NCBI GenBank assembly: GCA_002270565.1
Contig: NQMI01000062.1
Coordinates: forward strand, 152,014 to 216,013
DNA length: 64,000 nt
Source: Stenocarpella maydis
Lineage: Eukaryota > Ascomycota > Sordariomycetes > Diaporthales > Diaporthaceae
Direction: 5' to 3'
Of this stretch, positions 1 to 12,411 are shown one piece after another. How positions within the stretch are numbered: position 1 is the first letter of the stretch; every line of letters begins with the position of its first letter. The position numbers and the translations under genes were made by a program. Below the pieces are notes generated by a model, which had not been told where the DNA came from, did not search any database, and worked only from the letters and a program-made list of their open reading frames with translations.

Positions 1-3000
1 AGTGGCTCCCGGGCCCTTCCATCGGATTTAATATTGAAACCCTCAACCATCCTGCTGACCTGACCCCGTGGCATTGTTTTGTAGCTAAAATCTTCAAGAG
101 GCGGTACATTCAGATGGAGAAAGACATGACTCTGGGCCATAGGGTACTCAACGGAATTTCATAACGCGAACTCAGTACGATGGCAAACTACTCCAGCTGT
201 TTCTTCGATTCAGACCTGATATGGAATTTTCGTTCAAGATCCGCGCCAATGACGAAGCGAAAACGCTCGGGTGAGGCTTTGTGCTCAGTTTAGACAAGCA
301 AGGCTCGGTCGCGACATTCACAATCGAATGCCTTCAGGAGGAGGCAGATGCATACATAGAACCTTGCATAGAGAGCGACACTGATATACCATTAGAGCTC
401 TAGAATGGAGCGGCTGCAGAGCGACACTTTTCTATGAGGGAGTTTGTTGAGCTTTCGTTATTTGACAACAAGGCCGAGCTCTGGGAGATGATGGATGCTA
501 AATTGGCGCTAAATTACGGATGTCGAGTGAATACATCCACCGAGTCAGATTCTACAAAAGTCAAGCTTGAAGACAGTAGTAACGAAACCCAATCAACAGA
601 TGGAGAACATCATGGCGCGGACAAGAATTCAAAGCACGGTCTCCCCAGCAATCTTGGCTTATGAAATTACGTGGGTATGACACCCCGATCGGCTGAAGGT
701 TTATTGAGGAGTGAATACGTTAGGTAGTAGTAGTATGCTCTGGGGGTGTTGACAGGTAAGCCACCGGCTTGTCAGAACGGAGGGCTTCATCTTTTGATCT
801 TCCCGCTCAAGAAATGATGATCAAACTGACGAAGATGCAGGTGTAATTCCTACCATATTGTTCACCTATATTCGGCAAAGGATTCTGAGGGCTTCCGGTT
901 GAACGTATTAAATGGGAATGTCTAGGTTAGGAAGCGTTGACGGTCTGTACATTTATTTTCTTGCGTGAGCATTAACAGAGTTATGATCAAACATTTTGTA
1001 TATGCAATTACCTAGGTATGTCCGGATTTCCGTGACTGCAGAAACGGATAGTACACAGGTCTACATCGCGAGAAATCCAAACACCCTACAACCAACAACC
1101 AATAACCACAATATCCAGATTATATCATATATGCCTACTTAGGATATAATTGGGTAATTAAGCGCGTTATTGGGCCATGGTTTGACGATAGTATAACTGT
1201 GATGCTGGTGTTAGTACCGGCGTACCATCCAACTTTGTAGGTGTAAACCGTTACCAAATTTCCTTGTTCATCAGCAGACGATGCCAATCCATCTCTGCGC
1301 CGGCATGCAAAGCTTCAAAACTGACCGCGAGACTTATGGAATATGTTTTTCCAAGGCTCTGTTCTTTGTTTATAAAAAGAATGCTAATCGCTCGATTCTT
1401 ATTTTGGAAACAGCCAGTTCTTAATTTGTGTTCTGAGAAAACGTGTTGTATGCCCACTACTGACTGTGCACCGGAACTACCACGGCACAGAAATGCGAAG
1501 GCTGGACACCGAGAAGCCATCAGTGATACCGATCTCCTGTTCCTCAAAAGAATATTTAATTTCATCTAGCAAATAGATGTCATGGACTCGCAGGTATTTG
1601 CCAGGATAGAACAGCGTAGACTACTGGTTTCACGAACTGCGATAGTGAACATGGATAGATGGATGGGTTTGCGCTTGGCTTTCGAGCTTACCTAGGTATA
1701 TCACCAGAAGGGGAGCTCGAAATGAGACAGCGGAGTCACCGTTAGGCCCTTTTCCGTGTCAACATACAGATCTACAGGGAGGCCGAGGATGTCATCTTGG
1801 CGGGGAGTCTCGACCAGTAATCGGGTGCTATTCTATACGGCCCAGGGGCTATCGCAGCGCTATTATTGTGGCTTGATTGGTGGCTGGGCTTTCTTCAATC
1901 ATTACCGTGCCCCTAGCCTTTGGCATGGGCAGTACCCGAAGTAACATACGACGGCTGGAACTCAGCCTTGAGTTGGACACCAGTCTCACTTCCCAGAGAC
2001 GAGCGCGGGGCCAGACCCTGACAAGGATAAATCGGGACGAAGGTGAAGAGGGCAACCCGGATGGAAGGTAATATCTGATACCGCTCGTAGAACTGCTGGT
2101 AAACAAAACTTGTCGACCTGCAGCACCTGTCGCTGACAATTGGGTTTCGGGTGCCCAACATGAGGGCTGAGCCAGTGAGTGGTCACTTAAATGCTCAGTA
2201 TGTTGGTGATATTAACTTCTATAGCGCATCTAAGGGCCTCCAAGCCCTACGAACCATCCATGGAGCTCTGTGCTCTGGGCCAGACGCCTACGAAGCATAC
2301 GAGGGCTGACACGCCTCGGCCTGCGTGTGATCTTCGCACCCCACAACGCACACGACTGGATTTCCCGTGCACTTCGTCGAGATGATCCAACTATACAGCA
2401 AACCATGCATTTGGTAAACAGTCTGCGAGCTTCTATGCTCCTCAATGGTCAGGCACACGGTAACAAAGCATTACAATGGCCAGAAACGGCCTGAACGTCA
2501 TAGAGATTGAGTGCGACGACAGTTGGGACGAGGCCACGGAGCAACACATACATCATGAGTGACCTATTGACAGTTATTTCCAAATGTGTCCAAATACGCT
2601 CGCTCTCTCCCAAAACGATAAATGACCAGAACTGCACTGCCTTTGAGGAGCTTAGTTTCGCCAAGCCAGTTCAGAAGATATCTGATTGTACGGGACAGGG
2701 AGCATCGACGACCGTTCCCACCCCGGCAAAGTGGCTCGGATGGATACCTGGCGAAACAAAAAACGGATCCATACTGGACCCGCGCATCACCAGAAGTCAC
2801 GATTGCTCATATGAAGTTGTGGAATATGGCGCTCGAGACCCGCAAAATGTGGGCTCCTGTCAAGGTGGGACGGAAACAAGCATTCGGACACTAGACCCAA
2901 ACTTAAGTTGGCCGTCGACTTGGCGATGGGACGAAAACACAGGGACAGGGTCGGTATCGCACCTCAATATACCTTGCCTCTGAAGGGGTTGTCAGTCTAC

Positions 3001-3367
3001 TGACCCCAGTGTAGTTGTGCCGGCCACGCCGCAGGGAGGGATACCGCCGTCATCTGGGGGGCGCCTCATGAGTCAATTTGGAACTACCGCCCCTGGCCCC
3101 GCAGCTTACATTGCCATCGCGAGATTGTTCAGGCCGGTCGTGACCCTCATTAAGACTGGCGTGTCTTGTGTGTTCTTGTGTCCGACCCTGCTGCTGTCAT
3201 GTATAAACAGCATTAACTAGCCTGCGGGACAGTGGGCTTTTTGTGGAGGCCAGTCTCTCTTCAAATGTTCCCTCACTTCTAATCACTTGTAAATACCGTC
3301 ACAAGTTTTTCACTGGTTCGAAGAACATCCACTCGTTTCGCTACAGTCCTCAAACCTCCCATCAGAA
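1..3367. other. left-edge intergenic stretch, no convincing gene
   Basis: No reading frame here has the codon pattern, splice sites or motifs of a gene I recognise. A 76-residue frame at 434-664 and a 158-residue frame at 2507-2983 are open, but they are of low complexity or begin at a non-ATG codon. Bases 180-430 read in pieces as if from a decayed gene broken by stops. I see no repeat, tRNA or RIP-like AT enrichment, so this is probably old gene debris plus the promoter of the next gene. Confidence 0.5.
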
Positions 3368-3525
3368 ATGAGATCAGACATCATCTCTGCCCTCGCGGGC
3401 ACTTACGCTCTCTTGAACGTCACAGTGTGAGTTTTCTCCTTCGCAAACACAAGACAATGCGAAAAGAAAAAGGAAAGGCGTGGGAAAACCAGCCTTCGAC
3501 GGGCTCCCGAGTCCTAGCACTAAAN

Positions 3526-3610
<85 letters not shown>

Positions 3611-3934
3611 GGCTCCCTCGCACCCCCGCCTCTCCCCGACCAGACACCTCTCTTCTCTCTCTCACCTTGCTCGCTAACACATATCACTTCCAGCCTCCTC
3701 TGCTACGCAGGCCCCCTCTCCGTCAGCGACGCAGTCCCCGCGGACGAGACATCGGGCCAGGTCATCCACGGGCCCCTGGATGTGGCCACCATCCCGGCGT
3801 GGGTCGGCACCAGCCAGGCGAGGAACTACACCGTCTTCGAGGACCCCAACGGCGAGACGCTGCTCAGGATCACGTCGCCGCGGCCGACGGGCACGGCGAA
3901 CCTGTGGTGGCGGAAGCTGCCCTCGCGGATATGA
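3368..3934 (+). CDS. short lipocalin-like domain protein, microsatellite in its intron
   Basis: Two exons fit in phase: 3368-3426 and 3694-3934, giving 99 residues, with a GTGAGT donor at 3427 and a CAG acceptor at 3691-3693. Exon 1 gives a start like the first strand of the lipocalin-like family (LAGTYALLNVT). Exon 2 gives the family's C-terminal half: YAGPLSV, HGPLDVATIPAWVG, ARNYTV and a closing ANLWWRKLP. Family members bind or modify small hydrophobic molecules and are usually about 140-170 residues long. Here the middle section between the first strand and YAG, some 50-70 residues, is absent and its place is taken by an intron holding a (CA)n tract with an unresolved base. The gene may be truncated, or an exon may have been lost in assembly. 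The substrate is unknown. Confidence is good for the family and modest for an intact gene. Confidence 0.6.
3526..3609. repeat. (CA)n microsatellite, about 42 units, with an adjacent N
   Basis: An uninterrupted CA dinucleotide tract follows an ambiguous base at 3525 and lies inside the inferred intron of the lipocalin-like gene. The N suggests the assembly could not resolve the tract, so its length and immediate left flank are uncertain. Confidence 0.97.
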
Positions 3935-4236
3935 CGTGGAGGGTGTAGTGTGAGGGAGGCATAGGTTTCGGTTGTTCTCTTGTATATTTACTCTCTTCGT
4001 CATATATAGCCTTGTATAACATCCAGGAATGGGCAGCGTGTTGGTATATGGGCGCTTTCAAGAATCAAACAGTCAGTGTCCGATGCTCCTGAAAGCACTG
4101 CTTTATGTCTGCGCACCTCGCCTCAAGCATCTCATCTGCAAGCTGTCAGACCCGTGGATGCACTTGCTCATAACATTTGTTTTATATTCATAACATCGCC
4201 TCTTTCTACTCACTCTTCTCTACTGTTTACTCAGGT

Positions 4237-7200
4237 CTATTCCTCAAAGTTCTCCAGCAAAAAGCTCGGTACCCCAGGCACGGCATTGTCACCGATGGGG
4301 CTCGTGATGTCAACCTCCTTGCCGCCATCCGTCAGATCGTTACCCTTCTTGGTGCCCTCCTGGATCTTGATGACCACGATCCTTTGGAAGCCCGTCGACC
4401 TCTTCAGGCCCGGCACCATGGCCAGCAGCGTCTTCTGCTCGTCAAAGGCGAGCTTGCGCTCCAGCACCACCGAGGCGTCCTCGCCCGCTTGCAGGCGCTT
4501 CTTGAGCTGCATGACGAAGGGCATCGCCTTCTTCATCTCGCCCATCTTCCCGATCTTCCCGTTGAGCTCCTTCTCGTTCGTGATGGACTTGGTGGTCGTG
4601 TCCCAGTTCTCGCGCAGCAAGTCGACGTACTTCTCTTGCCAGGCAGGGAACTTGTCGGTTGTGAAGATTCTAGGATTCTTGTCAGCCACATGCGCTGGTC
4701 GCAAAATCATATGGGCGTGATCAGTGGGTCCAATCCAACTTACGTCAACTGTTTGGGCTTCTTTGGGTCATAGACAGTCTCCTTGCCCTTGGCCTTTTTC
4801 TTCAGCTGGGCTGATTCGGCGCTGTTGATGCTGCTGGATGTGTGGCGGACATATTCACGGGCAGCTGACAGAGCCGGGTTCACGGTTGGCACCTCGGGGA
4901 ACTGAGCCAGCTGGATGGACTGAGGCTTCTTCAGAATATCCAGCCAAATCCACTCGCAAAAGTGTGGCGCAATGACGGCCAGAACCAGGGCCTGCAGCTC
5001 AAAGTACCGGAAAATCAGGTCCTTGTGCATCTTTATACCTGCGCCTATGCAAGCCTCACGGTAGAAGTCCCTTGCCGAAGTGAAGTCAAACCATGCAGCC
5101 TTCAGCGCCAGCTTGTAGTTCGTGGCGGTGTACTCCTTCTTCGCCTCGGCGGCTAGCGCATTCAACTCGTTGTCGAACAGAACGTCCTGGTACGAGTTCA
5201 GAGGTCCGGTCCTCAGCTCTGGGTCCTTGGAGACTTCGTCGATCCATTCCTTATTGTTGAACAGACGGAGGACACCGTTGTCGGCGACATCTTCCTCGAA
5301 GTTGGCATCGGTGTTGGCATCACCAGCATCTGCCAGGGCAATACGGGCGGCGTCGGCCCCGTACTTCTTGACAGTGTCATCCAGAGTCATGAAGTTTCCG
5401 GTCGACTTGGACATCTTGGCGCCGTTCAGCATCAGATGTCCGTTAGCACGAACTCCACGGGGCCAGTACTCCGGAGGGAACAGAGCAATGTGGTTGTAAA
5501 GGAAGACTTGTGCAAGGGCGGTCAGTGATCTTCCATAGGCGGCAAACATCTCGAATCATGCAGAAGGCGGCATCGATGGCTTGCTGGGTCCACTCACAAG
5601 TAAGATGGTTAGGAATCAAGTCCTTTCCACTGACACGCACATCCAGAGGGTACCAATACTCAAAGTCACGGCGCATACCCTCGAGGGTTGCCTTTGGGAT
5701 CTTGGACTTCTCCAAAACCTCGTCGCTCAGCTCCCTCCTGCAGAAGATGTAGTCCCAGACCTCGTCCACCATCTGCTCGGGTGCAATCTTGCCCTTGCCC
5801 TGAGACCGTCCGAAGAGATCAGTGTGCAGCCACGGGACAATAGTGTAGTAGCTCATGTAGATCGTGGAGTCACTCAGGGACTCGACCAGGAAAGTAGGGT
5901 CGAATGGTAGCTTCGAGCCCAGACCGTAGGTCCTTGCGCATGCCCATTGGTTCAGCCAGTTCAGGACACCGACGAAGGCATTCCTAGTCTCGGCAGAGTA
6001 GGTGTGCAGGTTGTTTTGGACCCAGTCGATTGCCTGGTCCCTCCACTGTTCCTCGCCGTAGTTGATGTACCACTGGTCCATCAGGGCTACGATACACTGG
6101 AGAAAGGTGATTGTTAGCTCCAAGGGAACAAGATTACAAAGGCCGGGCTATCGCTCACCTTGTCACCAGACCTGCTGACAACAGCACCCTCGGGCTCAGC
6201 GTAGGCGAATGCCTCGCCAGCTTCAATCAGGTCGTTTCGGACTTTGGGCTTCGCAGTCTCGACCTTCTCGCCCTTGTACTTGCCGACCAGGAGAGTTCCC
6301 TGGTAGAAGCCCTCCTTGTAAGCCAGCTCCTTGGCATCGGCCAGGGGCTTTGTGTCCTTGGGTGATGCGATCTTCAGCTTCTCGACCAGGGTCTTGGCGC
6401 AAATGTCTCCATAGCTGGGGGTGGAGATGATGGGGAAAATTTCCAGCTCGGCCCACTCCTTCTGAATTCCGTAGAAATCGGCCTTCTTGGCCAGCTCCCG
6501 GACGGTTGCGTAGTCATCAGGCGAGTCTGACGGAACGCTGGTAACTACACCTGTTCCCTTGGTCTCGAGGACTGTGTCCATGGGCAGGATGCGGACACCG
6601 TCCTTGTGCAGCGACAGAGGGGCGTGCACCAAGGTGCCGATGCAGTCAGCACCTTTTAGGTCGGCCTTGGATGTGGGAACGACGCCATCCTCCTTCAGCT
6701 TTCCTTGGAAGGCCATGTTGCGAGCGGCACGGTCCGTTATGACATAGTAGTCGTTGTCGGAGGCTTGGTAGATACCATAGATGAGCTTCGGTCCGACGTA
6801 ACATGATGTCTGCCCGTACATGGTCTCTGGTCGCAGCGTCGCAGGGACGAAGAAGACATTGGAGCCCTCGGGGAGCTTCCCCTTGATGGCCTCAGCGGCC
6901 TTGGGGGCCCATTCCAGGACCTTCAGCTTCAGAGCGGTGTACTCCTGAGGTCCAACACCTTCTCCCTCACTCCGGTCGTGGTCCATACAAGGCTGGCCGT
7001 CCTTGACAGAGTAAATCGTGTATCGCTTTCCGAACTTGATCTTGCCCAGCTCCTTCAGACGGATCATTTGCCACCTGACAAAGGCTGAGAATCGGTTGTT
7101 AGCTAGGAAACCCCCCCGCGAGCAGCTAATTCCAGCAAATACTCACCATCGTAGTAAGGGTTCGCATCAGTGGTGACAAATTGTCTCCTCCAGTCGATCC

Positions 7201-8031
7201 TGCAGCCCAAGGCAGAGAGATCCCGCTTGCACAGGGGAGGGAAGAACTCCAGCCAGTAGTTCGCGTCGGCAAACCTGTGGATCTCGCTCCTTGGAATGCC
7301 GACCGACTCCATAATCTGGAACTGGTACTTGGCCTTTACCGTCTTCGCGTTCGCCTTGCCCTTGGTGGCCTTGAATTTTGTGACGTCCTCGTTCTTGGCC
7401 TGGACGGTCTTGCCTGCACCATCCGGCTTTTCTATTGGGACCTCGGTGTCCTCGTCGTACCCTTCGAACTCCTGGCCAAACAGCTTGACCTCGTTTGCGA
7501 TCTTGTCGGCGGATGCGCGAATGGGCAGACCGGTGCAGTGGTAACCTTGTGGCCACAGGACCCTCTTGCCTTGCATCCTCTCCCACCCGGCCATGAACTC
7601 AATCTTGCTGTCGGAGAACGCGTGGCCGACGTGCAGAACGCCGTTCCTGCCCGGGATCCCATGTCAGCAGCACATTCTTATAGCCCGCTGGCACTGCGTT
7701 CCTCCAGTATCCAATGTGGACGGGTTGAGGTGAGGTTGGCGCACATGTAAGGATATGCGATGGTACCGAAGAACTTTGGATATTTCTCTCGAAGCTCCTG
7801 AGGACTGATCGAGTGCAGGGGTATCTCGTCGGTCGATGGGGCATCTGGCCGGAAGACACCGTCGGCCTCCCATTTCGCTTGGATTTTCTTCTCCCAAGCC
7901 ACCAGGGCGTCTCGTTTCTCGGTCTAGACAGAACATGTAAGCACAGATGAGGATATCTTGGCGGAAGGGGGACGTACACCCTTGAGCTCCTTCGTCTTGG
8001 ACACGGGGACGACGACGCTTGGGGCCGCCAT
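4237..8031 (-). CDS. CDC60: cytosolic leucyl-tRNA synthetase
   Basis: This class Ia enzyme charges tRNA-Leu with leucine for cytosolic translation. Seven exons join in phase, in coding order 8031-7978, 7923-7745, 7646-7147, 7084-6159, 6096-5598, 5506-4744 and 4669-4237, to give 1117 residues, the usual length for the fungal cytosolic enzyme. The HIGH motif appears as HVGH (residues 83-86), formed across the exon 2/3 junction after AYPYM. KMSKS is at residues 750-754, after NHLTFFLYNH. The segment between holds the large CP1 editing insertion (LRPETMYGQTSCYVGP and the DSPDDY motif). There is no mitochondrial presequence; the protein starts MAAPSVVVPVSKTKELKG. It is divergent from the gene starting at 8540, with about 500 bp between. 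The exon 6 acceptor reads CACAAG, which is weak but the only one that restores the conserved sequence. The symbol follows yeast; Neurospora uses leu-6. Confidence 0.96.
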
Positions 8032-8539
8032 GGTGGGTGGTTGGTTGCTGATGCTTGCAGCACTCGGAACAGGGTATCTGGAAGGGGGGCAAGTCAGATA
8101 TACACGTATGCTGACTCAACACCCTGTGTCTGTGGCGGTATTTTTGCTGGTGTAGAGCGAAGCTGAGAGAGAGAGGGTGTGCTCGATGTACAAAAGTTGA
8201 GTCACGGCAGCGGCAGTGTCGAGTCGTTTCGCCTGCTGCTGTGGCTTTGGAGGGGCCCAAAATTTCACACCAGGAACGGACCGCGGGGTCGGTGGGCCAA
8301 GTTCGGCTCCAAAAGCCACAGCAGGAGAACTGACGGATGCACGACAGGGATGTCAAGGCACATACCGAGCTGCACTGGCCAAGCTTGCAGGGGCTCGAGT
8401 GGGCTGCAGACTCGCTGCTCATGCACAATATGCTCGCCTCGACTCACCTCGCCCACCACACCTTACTGACTATTAGAAAGTGTACAATCCAGCCTGCGAT
8501 CGGGATTTTGGCACTAACAATATCCACATCGCATCGACC

Positions 8540-9074
8540 ATGTTTTCAACACTCGTCAGGAGGGCTGCACAGGGCGCAAAGCCCCAGTTCGGCGCAGAGT
8601 ACGTCCGCAGGATGAGGGAGCTCTATCCCCCAAAGAAGGTCTGGCCGCCAGATTTCAAGAGGCTGTCGCCGCAGGAGCAGCTCAAGTTCGAGAAGAAGTT
8701 CAAGCGGAGGCTGGCCGTCAGGGCGGAAAGGCCAAGATGGGTCAAGATGATAAAGCTGGTGCAACTCTTCACTCTTACTAGTATGTTGACTTGGATTCCA
8801 AGACCAATGTAAATTTAAACTGCCAAGGCGTTGTGAGCTGACAAGATCCCAGCCGTTATTGTTTACGCTGCCCTGTTTATGGACTGGCAGCAGGAGCATC
8901 AGCCATTTGAGGGGGTGTGTATCTCCTGGTGACTCATATTCGCAGAGGACAACGACTGACACCGAGACGCAGATTCGGAGAAACTTTTGGAACTTTCTTG
9001 GGTTTGAGTATGAGCCTAAGTCTGGGGGTCCCAAACAGACGAGTACCTCTGGAAGACCACTGAGGACCAGTTGA
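8540..9074 (+). CDS. small conserved single-membrane-span protein, probably mitochondrial
   Basis: Three exons fit in phase (8540-8780, 8853-8914, 8973-9074) and give 134 residues. The start at 8540 was chosen because it yields a basic, amphipathic N-terminus (MFSTLVRRAAQ) of mitochondrial presequence type; an upstream in-frame ATG at 8480 adds an unlikely extension. The body is highly charged (PPKKVWPPDFKRLSPQEQLKFEKKFKRR in two pieces around residue 35). One hydrophobic segment follows near residues 73-92 (LVQLFTL...VIVYAALFMD), then QPFEG and a short tail. The layout resembles small inner-membrane proteins conserved in Pezizomycotina, but I cannot name the family or a function. It shares a divergent promoter with leucyl-tRNA synthetase and is tail to tail with the AP-3 sigma gene. 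Confidence 0.72.
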
Positions 9075-9442
9075 GGCCATTCCTGAAAACCTCGCCATCG
9101 GTTTTGCTGCATTTCTCGGCGTTTGGTTTGGGATACCCGGGGCATAGCAATCAGTTCTAGAGTCGGAGTTTAGAGCAATGGAACATCTCCTCTCGTGCCC
9201 CGAGCGCCATTCCCGGCTGTTTGTACGCCCATCATGGCCCTGCCAGTCCTGACCAGTGACAGAGATGAGCGGCCACCGAGGGCATGGCCATCTGTTATTC
9301 GCCAGCGCAGCACCCGCCAGGCACTCGTGCTACACAGCCCTCAGCGCCACGTAACTCTCTCAGAGTTGTTACGCGACAAGGCTCTAAAGGTAACCGCTTC
9401 CTGTACACGCGATGTGTATCTTCCCGGGGCTCGGTGTGCTCC

Positions 9443-10087
9443 TCATCTCCCCGCCCAGACAAAATTTCCGCCCATTCCGAGACCACTGCCGAGCCCCGTG
9501 CCTCTGGACTCGTTGACCGGCCGCTTGGCCACGGTCCCCTGGGCCTTGACACCCGCGACGATCCTGTCGAGGTTCGTCTCTATCACGACCCCGCCGACGA
9601 TCATCTCGGACAGGGCGGCGTGCAGGCTCTCAAAGTTGAAGATGAGGTCGAGCTCGCACACGTTCTCAAACAGCCTGTCCAGGGCCTCGACGTAGACCTG
9701 GATCAGGTCGATCAGGGCGAGGGGCGACTCGGTGGCGGTGGATATGACGATGAAGAAGAGCGTCGCGTAGTGTCGGTAGGTCACGAGCGAGGGCACGTCG
9801 TTGTGCTGCTGGTCGCCGGACGAGTGGGAGGTTCCCGAGGCGGCGAGGAGGGGAGGGAGAGGGAGGAAGTTGCAGGAGCCGGGTGGGCGGTTCGAGACGA
9901 GGGTGAAGATTTCGGAGATGAGGCGCTGTTGAATGCTTGTGTCCTGTACGGGTGTTAGCGGTGCTTGCGACGAAGGTGTATGTACTCTTCTTGGATGGTG
10001 GGGATGCGCGAGGCTTACGAGCTGCGTGTAGAACTTGGTCAGCCGTGGCTGGCCCTGCCCGTTGAATACCAGAAATGCGTTGATCAT
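9443..10087 (-). CDS. APS3: AP-3 adaptor complex sigma subunit
   Basis: The sigma subunit is the small chain of the AP-3 coat, which sorts cargo from the Golgi and endosome directly to the vacuole. Two exons (10087-10019 and 9943-9443) give 189 residues. The start MINAFLVFNGQGQPRLTKFYTQL, split by one intron before DTSIQQRLI, is diagnostic of AP-3 sigma. Further family blocks are TYRHYATLFFIVI, ALIDLIQVYVEALDRLFENVCELDLIF and a close match to the EMIVGGVVIETN block. A 25-30 residue insert rich in Pro, Ser, Gly and Ala sits after SCNFL, where animal proteins have a short loop. A tail of about 30 residues after the core (RPVNESRGTG) is low in complexity. It is divergent from frataxin with about 420 bp between. 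Confidence 0.93.
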   Translation of the reverse strand: MINAFLVFNGQGQPRLTKFYTQLVSLAHPHHPRRVHTPSSQAPLTPVQDTSIQQRLISEIFTLVSNRPPGSCNFLPLPPLLAASGTSHSSGDQQHNDVPSLVTYRHYATLFFIVISTATESPLALIDLIQVYVEALDRLFENVCELDLIFNFESLHAALSEMIVGGVVIETNLDRIVAGVKAQGTVAKRPVNESRGTGLGSGLGMGGNFVWAGR

Positions 10088-10507
10088 TCTGACAGCCACG
10101 CGAGCCGAGGTGCATTCAGCGAACAGTCGGTAAGGTGCTTGAGCAATTTTGGAGGATGTGCTGTTGGATAACTCGAGTTCGGACGGCGTCACACTGGCCG
10201 ATAATGGTCCCGCGATTACGTGACGTAACGGACGGAAGGCTAATAAAACGGTAGCATTTGCTTTATACCAAACGGCACAGACGCACGGACACCAAACCAC
10301 GACCCCTGAAAAGCTGGGGAAAGCTCAGGTCTACTGTGAGGTGGGGCGGCGCTTGTCACACAGCTTCGAGCTCCCCCCCGAACCCATCTCCAAACACCTC
10401 GGCGAATTGCGTTTACTGCCTCTTGCTCATCACATCGCAGCAGAATCGCCGGCCTCGCCAGCCTCTTTCTTTGAAGCCACCAATTGTCTTACTCACTCCG
10501 TTGCAAG

Positions 10508-11231
10508 ATGGCCAGACAATCCCTCTCAAGGGCCACCGGCATCGTCAGCCGCGGCCTTCGCACCTCGACCACCCGCACAGCTCTGTTTGCGCCCCGGCGT
10601 GCTGTTGCCGCCCTTGCGACCCGAGCCCTACTGCCATCGCTCACAACACAGTCGAGGTTCGTGTCAAGCTCGTCTTCCCAGAACAGAGGAATCCTCCCAG
10701 ACTCCGACAACCCCGCCCCACCCAACGTCCAGGATGATGGCGTCAAGCTCGTCCCCGCCGACCTCACAGACGCCCAGTACCACGAGATATCCGAGTCGTA
10801 CCTCGAGGTCATCTCGTCAGAGCTCGAGTCCATCGCCGAGAAGAACGAGTCCGTCGAGGTCGAGTATTCCGTACGTATTCGCTTCCCCCTTCACAGCACT
10901 GTCACGAAGGCCTCGCAGTCACAACAGTCAACATCAGGCCGGCCTTGCTGACTCCACAACCCCCCCAAACCAGTCCGGCGTCCTGACCTTCACCTTCCCG
11001 GAGATCGGCACCTACGTGATCAACAAGCAGCCCCCGAACAAGCAGATCTGGCTGTCGAGCCCCGTGTCGGGCCCCAAGCGCTACGACTACGTCGTCCGGG
11101 GGGAGGGCCAGAGCCAGAAGGAGGACACCGCAACAGGTGACTGGATCTACATCCGCGATGGCTCCACCCTCGGCGAGCTCTTCCTCAAGGAACTCAACAT
11201 CGACCTCTCCATGCCCCTCGGCCAACGGTAG
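10508..11231 (+). CDS. YFH1: frataxin, mitochondrial iron-sulfur cluster assembly factor
   Basis: Frataxin acts in the mitochondrial matrix with the Nfs1-Isd11-Isu1 machinery to speed sulfur transfer during iron-sulfur cluster assembly. Two exons (10508-10870 and 10974-11231) join in phase 0 and give 206 residues. Residues 1-60 form a basic Ser/Arg/Ala-rich presequence. The mature domain starts near [23 protein letters not shown] with acidic helix 1, rich in Glu as expected for iron binding. It continues across the intron into [31 protein letters not shown] and RYDY, the beta-sheet core with the conserved Trp. The domain ends [10 protein letters not shown]. The intron falls at the helix-to-sheet boundary. 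The gene is divergent from AP-3 sigma and convergent with the EH-domain gene. Confidence 0.96.
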
Positions 11232-12411
11232 GACCCGCACCGCGAGGTAAACAGCGACGCCCATGTCAGGCACCTGCGCTGAGCTGAGGGCGGAGTTTTG
11301 AGAGCCATCAGGCGAGTGTCTTACCTTCCCTCTTATTCTTGCGCCAGGAGCACACAGCCGTGGCTGGCCTTTGAGAGGTGCGACCAGGGATGGATCATTG
11401 GGGATGACAGACGGGGGAATAGGAGCCCGCCGTACCAACGCGACAGAACCTCTTACTGTTATTTGTTTGCCAGGAAGGTCTGGCCATTCCCTGCTTTGCA
11501 TTTGGATCAAACTTTACCGCCGGCCCACTCTTCTGGTTAGGGCCTGGGCGAAGAGCAACAGCGATATTAAGGGCACTGCGTTGCGCACTGTATTTGTTAC
11601 TTTGGAAATTATTGCGTGGCACTGATGGAAACGAACCCCGTTGCGACGACAGGTGGGAAGCACGAATCGCATTGGACGTAGTATTAGGCAGAGCCCGGGG
11701 TGGTTGCTACTGCTATAGTTTCTCGCAGAGACCAGAGGCTGGGAGGGAAAGAGCAAAATCTTCACTTCTGAGAACGGCAGCCTCATTCGTGTTGCGTGTC
11801 TGCGATGAACCGGAGACTGTGCGACAGGCCAATGCTCACCACGGCTCCCACTGCTGCGGCACCACCAGACTTTCGTCGTTGCATACGCAGCATTGCGAAT
11901 GCTGGCGAACAGGACGCCCCAGAGCGCCGTTGTATCATAGTACACATTAATTGTATATGTCTGCTCGCCTACCGAGCCCTACTAAAATTCAACCTTCTTC
12001 CTCCACATGGGGGAAAAACAAAAAGCGCTCCACCCCTCTGCTCCAACCGCCAGCCGATGAGAAAATGGGCGCAGGCCTGAGCGCAACTCAGATGAATCCC
12101 AGGGGTCAGACCTCCTCCCTCCACCACTATCACCCGGATGTGATATGCACCGAAAAAAGAAACAAGAAAAATGGGGGATGTACAAGAAATCGGCCAAGCC
12201 TCCTTCCTCCACTGTAGCATCCACTACATCGGATGTGTACTGCATTGATCAACTCCCGTCCGCACTCCCCCCTCCCCCAACAACCTGATGGTCCTACGCC
12301 CCTATCGTGGATTTGTGACAGTCAGGCCGCCGCTGAACTCCAGGGTCCAAGACTTGTCCTGCACACTAAGAGCACGATCTGGCTTGTCCATTTCCTCGCC
12401 AAGAGTCATGA
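11232..12411. other. convergent 3' intergenic region
   Basis: This stretch lies between the stop of frataxin and the last exon of the Ede1-like gene. It should hold both 3' UTRs. I see no coding signal, repeat or RNA gene in it. Confidence 0.6.

Noticed and set aside
3374..3680. Long open frames of alternating Cys-Val or His-Thr
   Set aside because: They are translations of the CA microsatellite and contain an N; they have no coding value.
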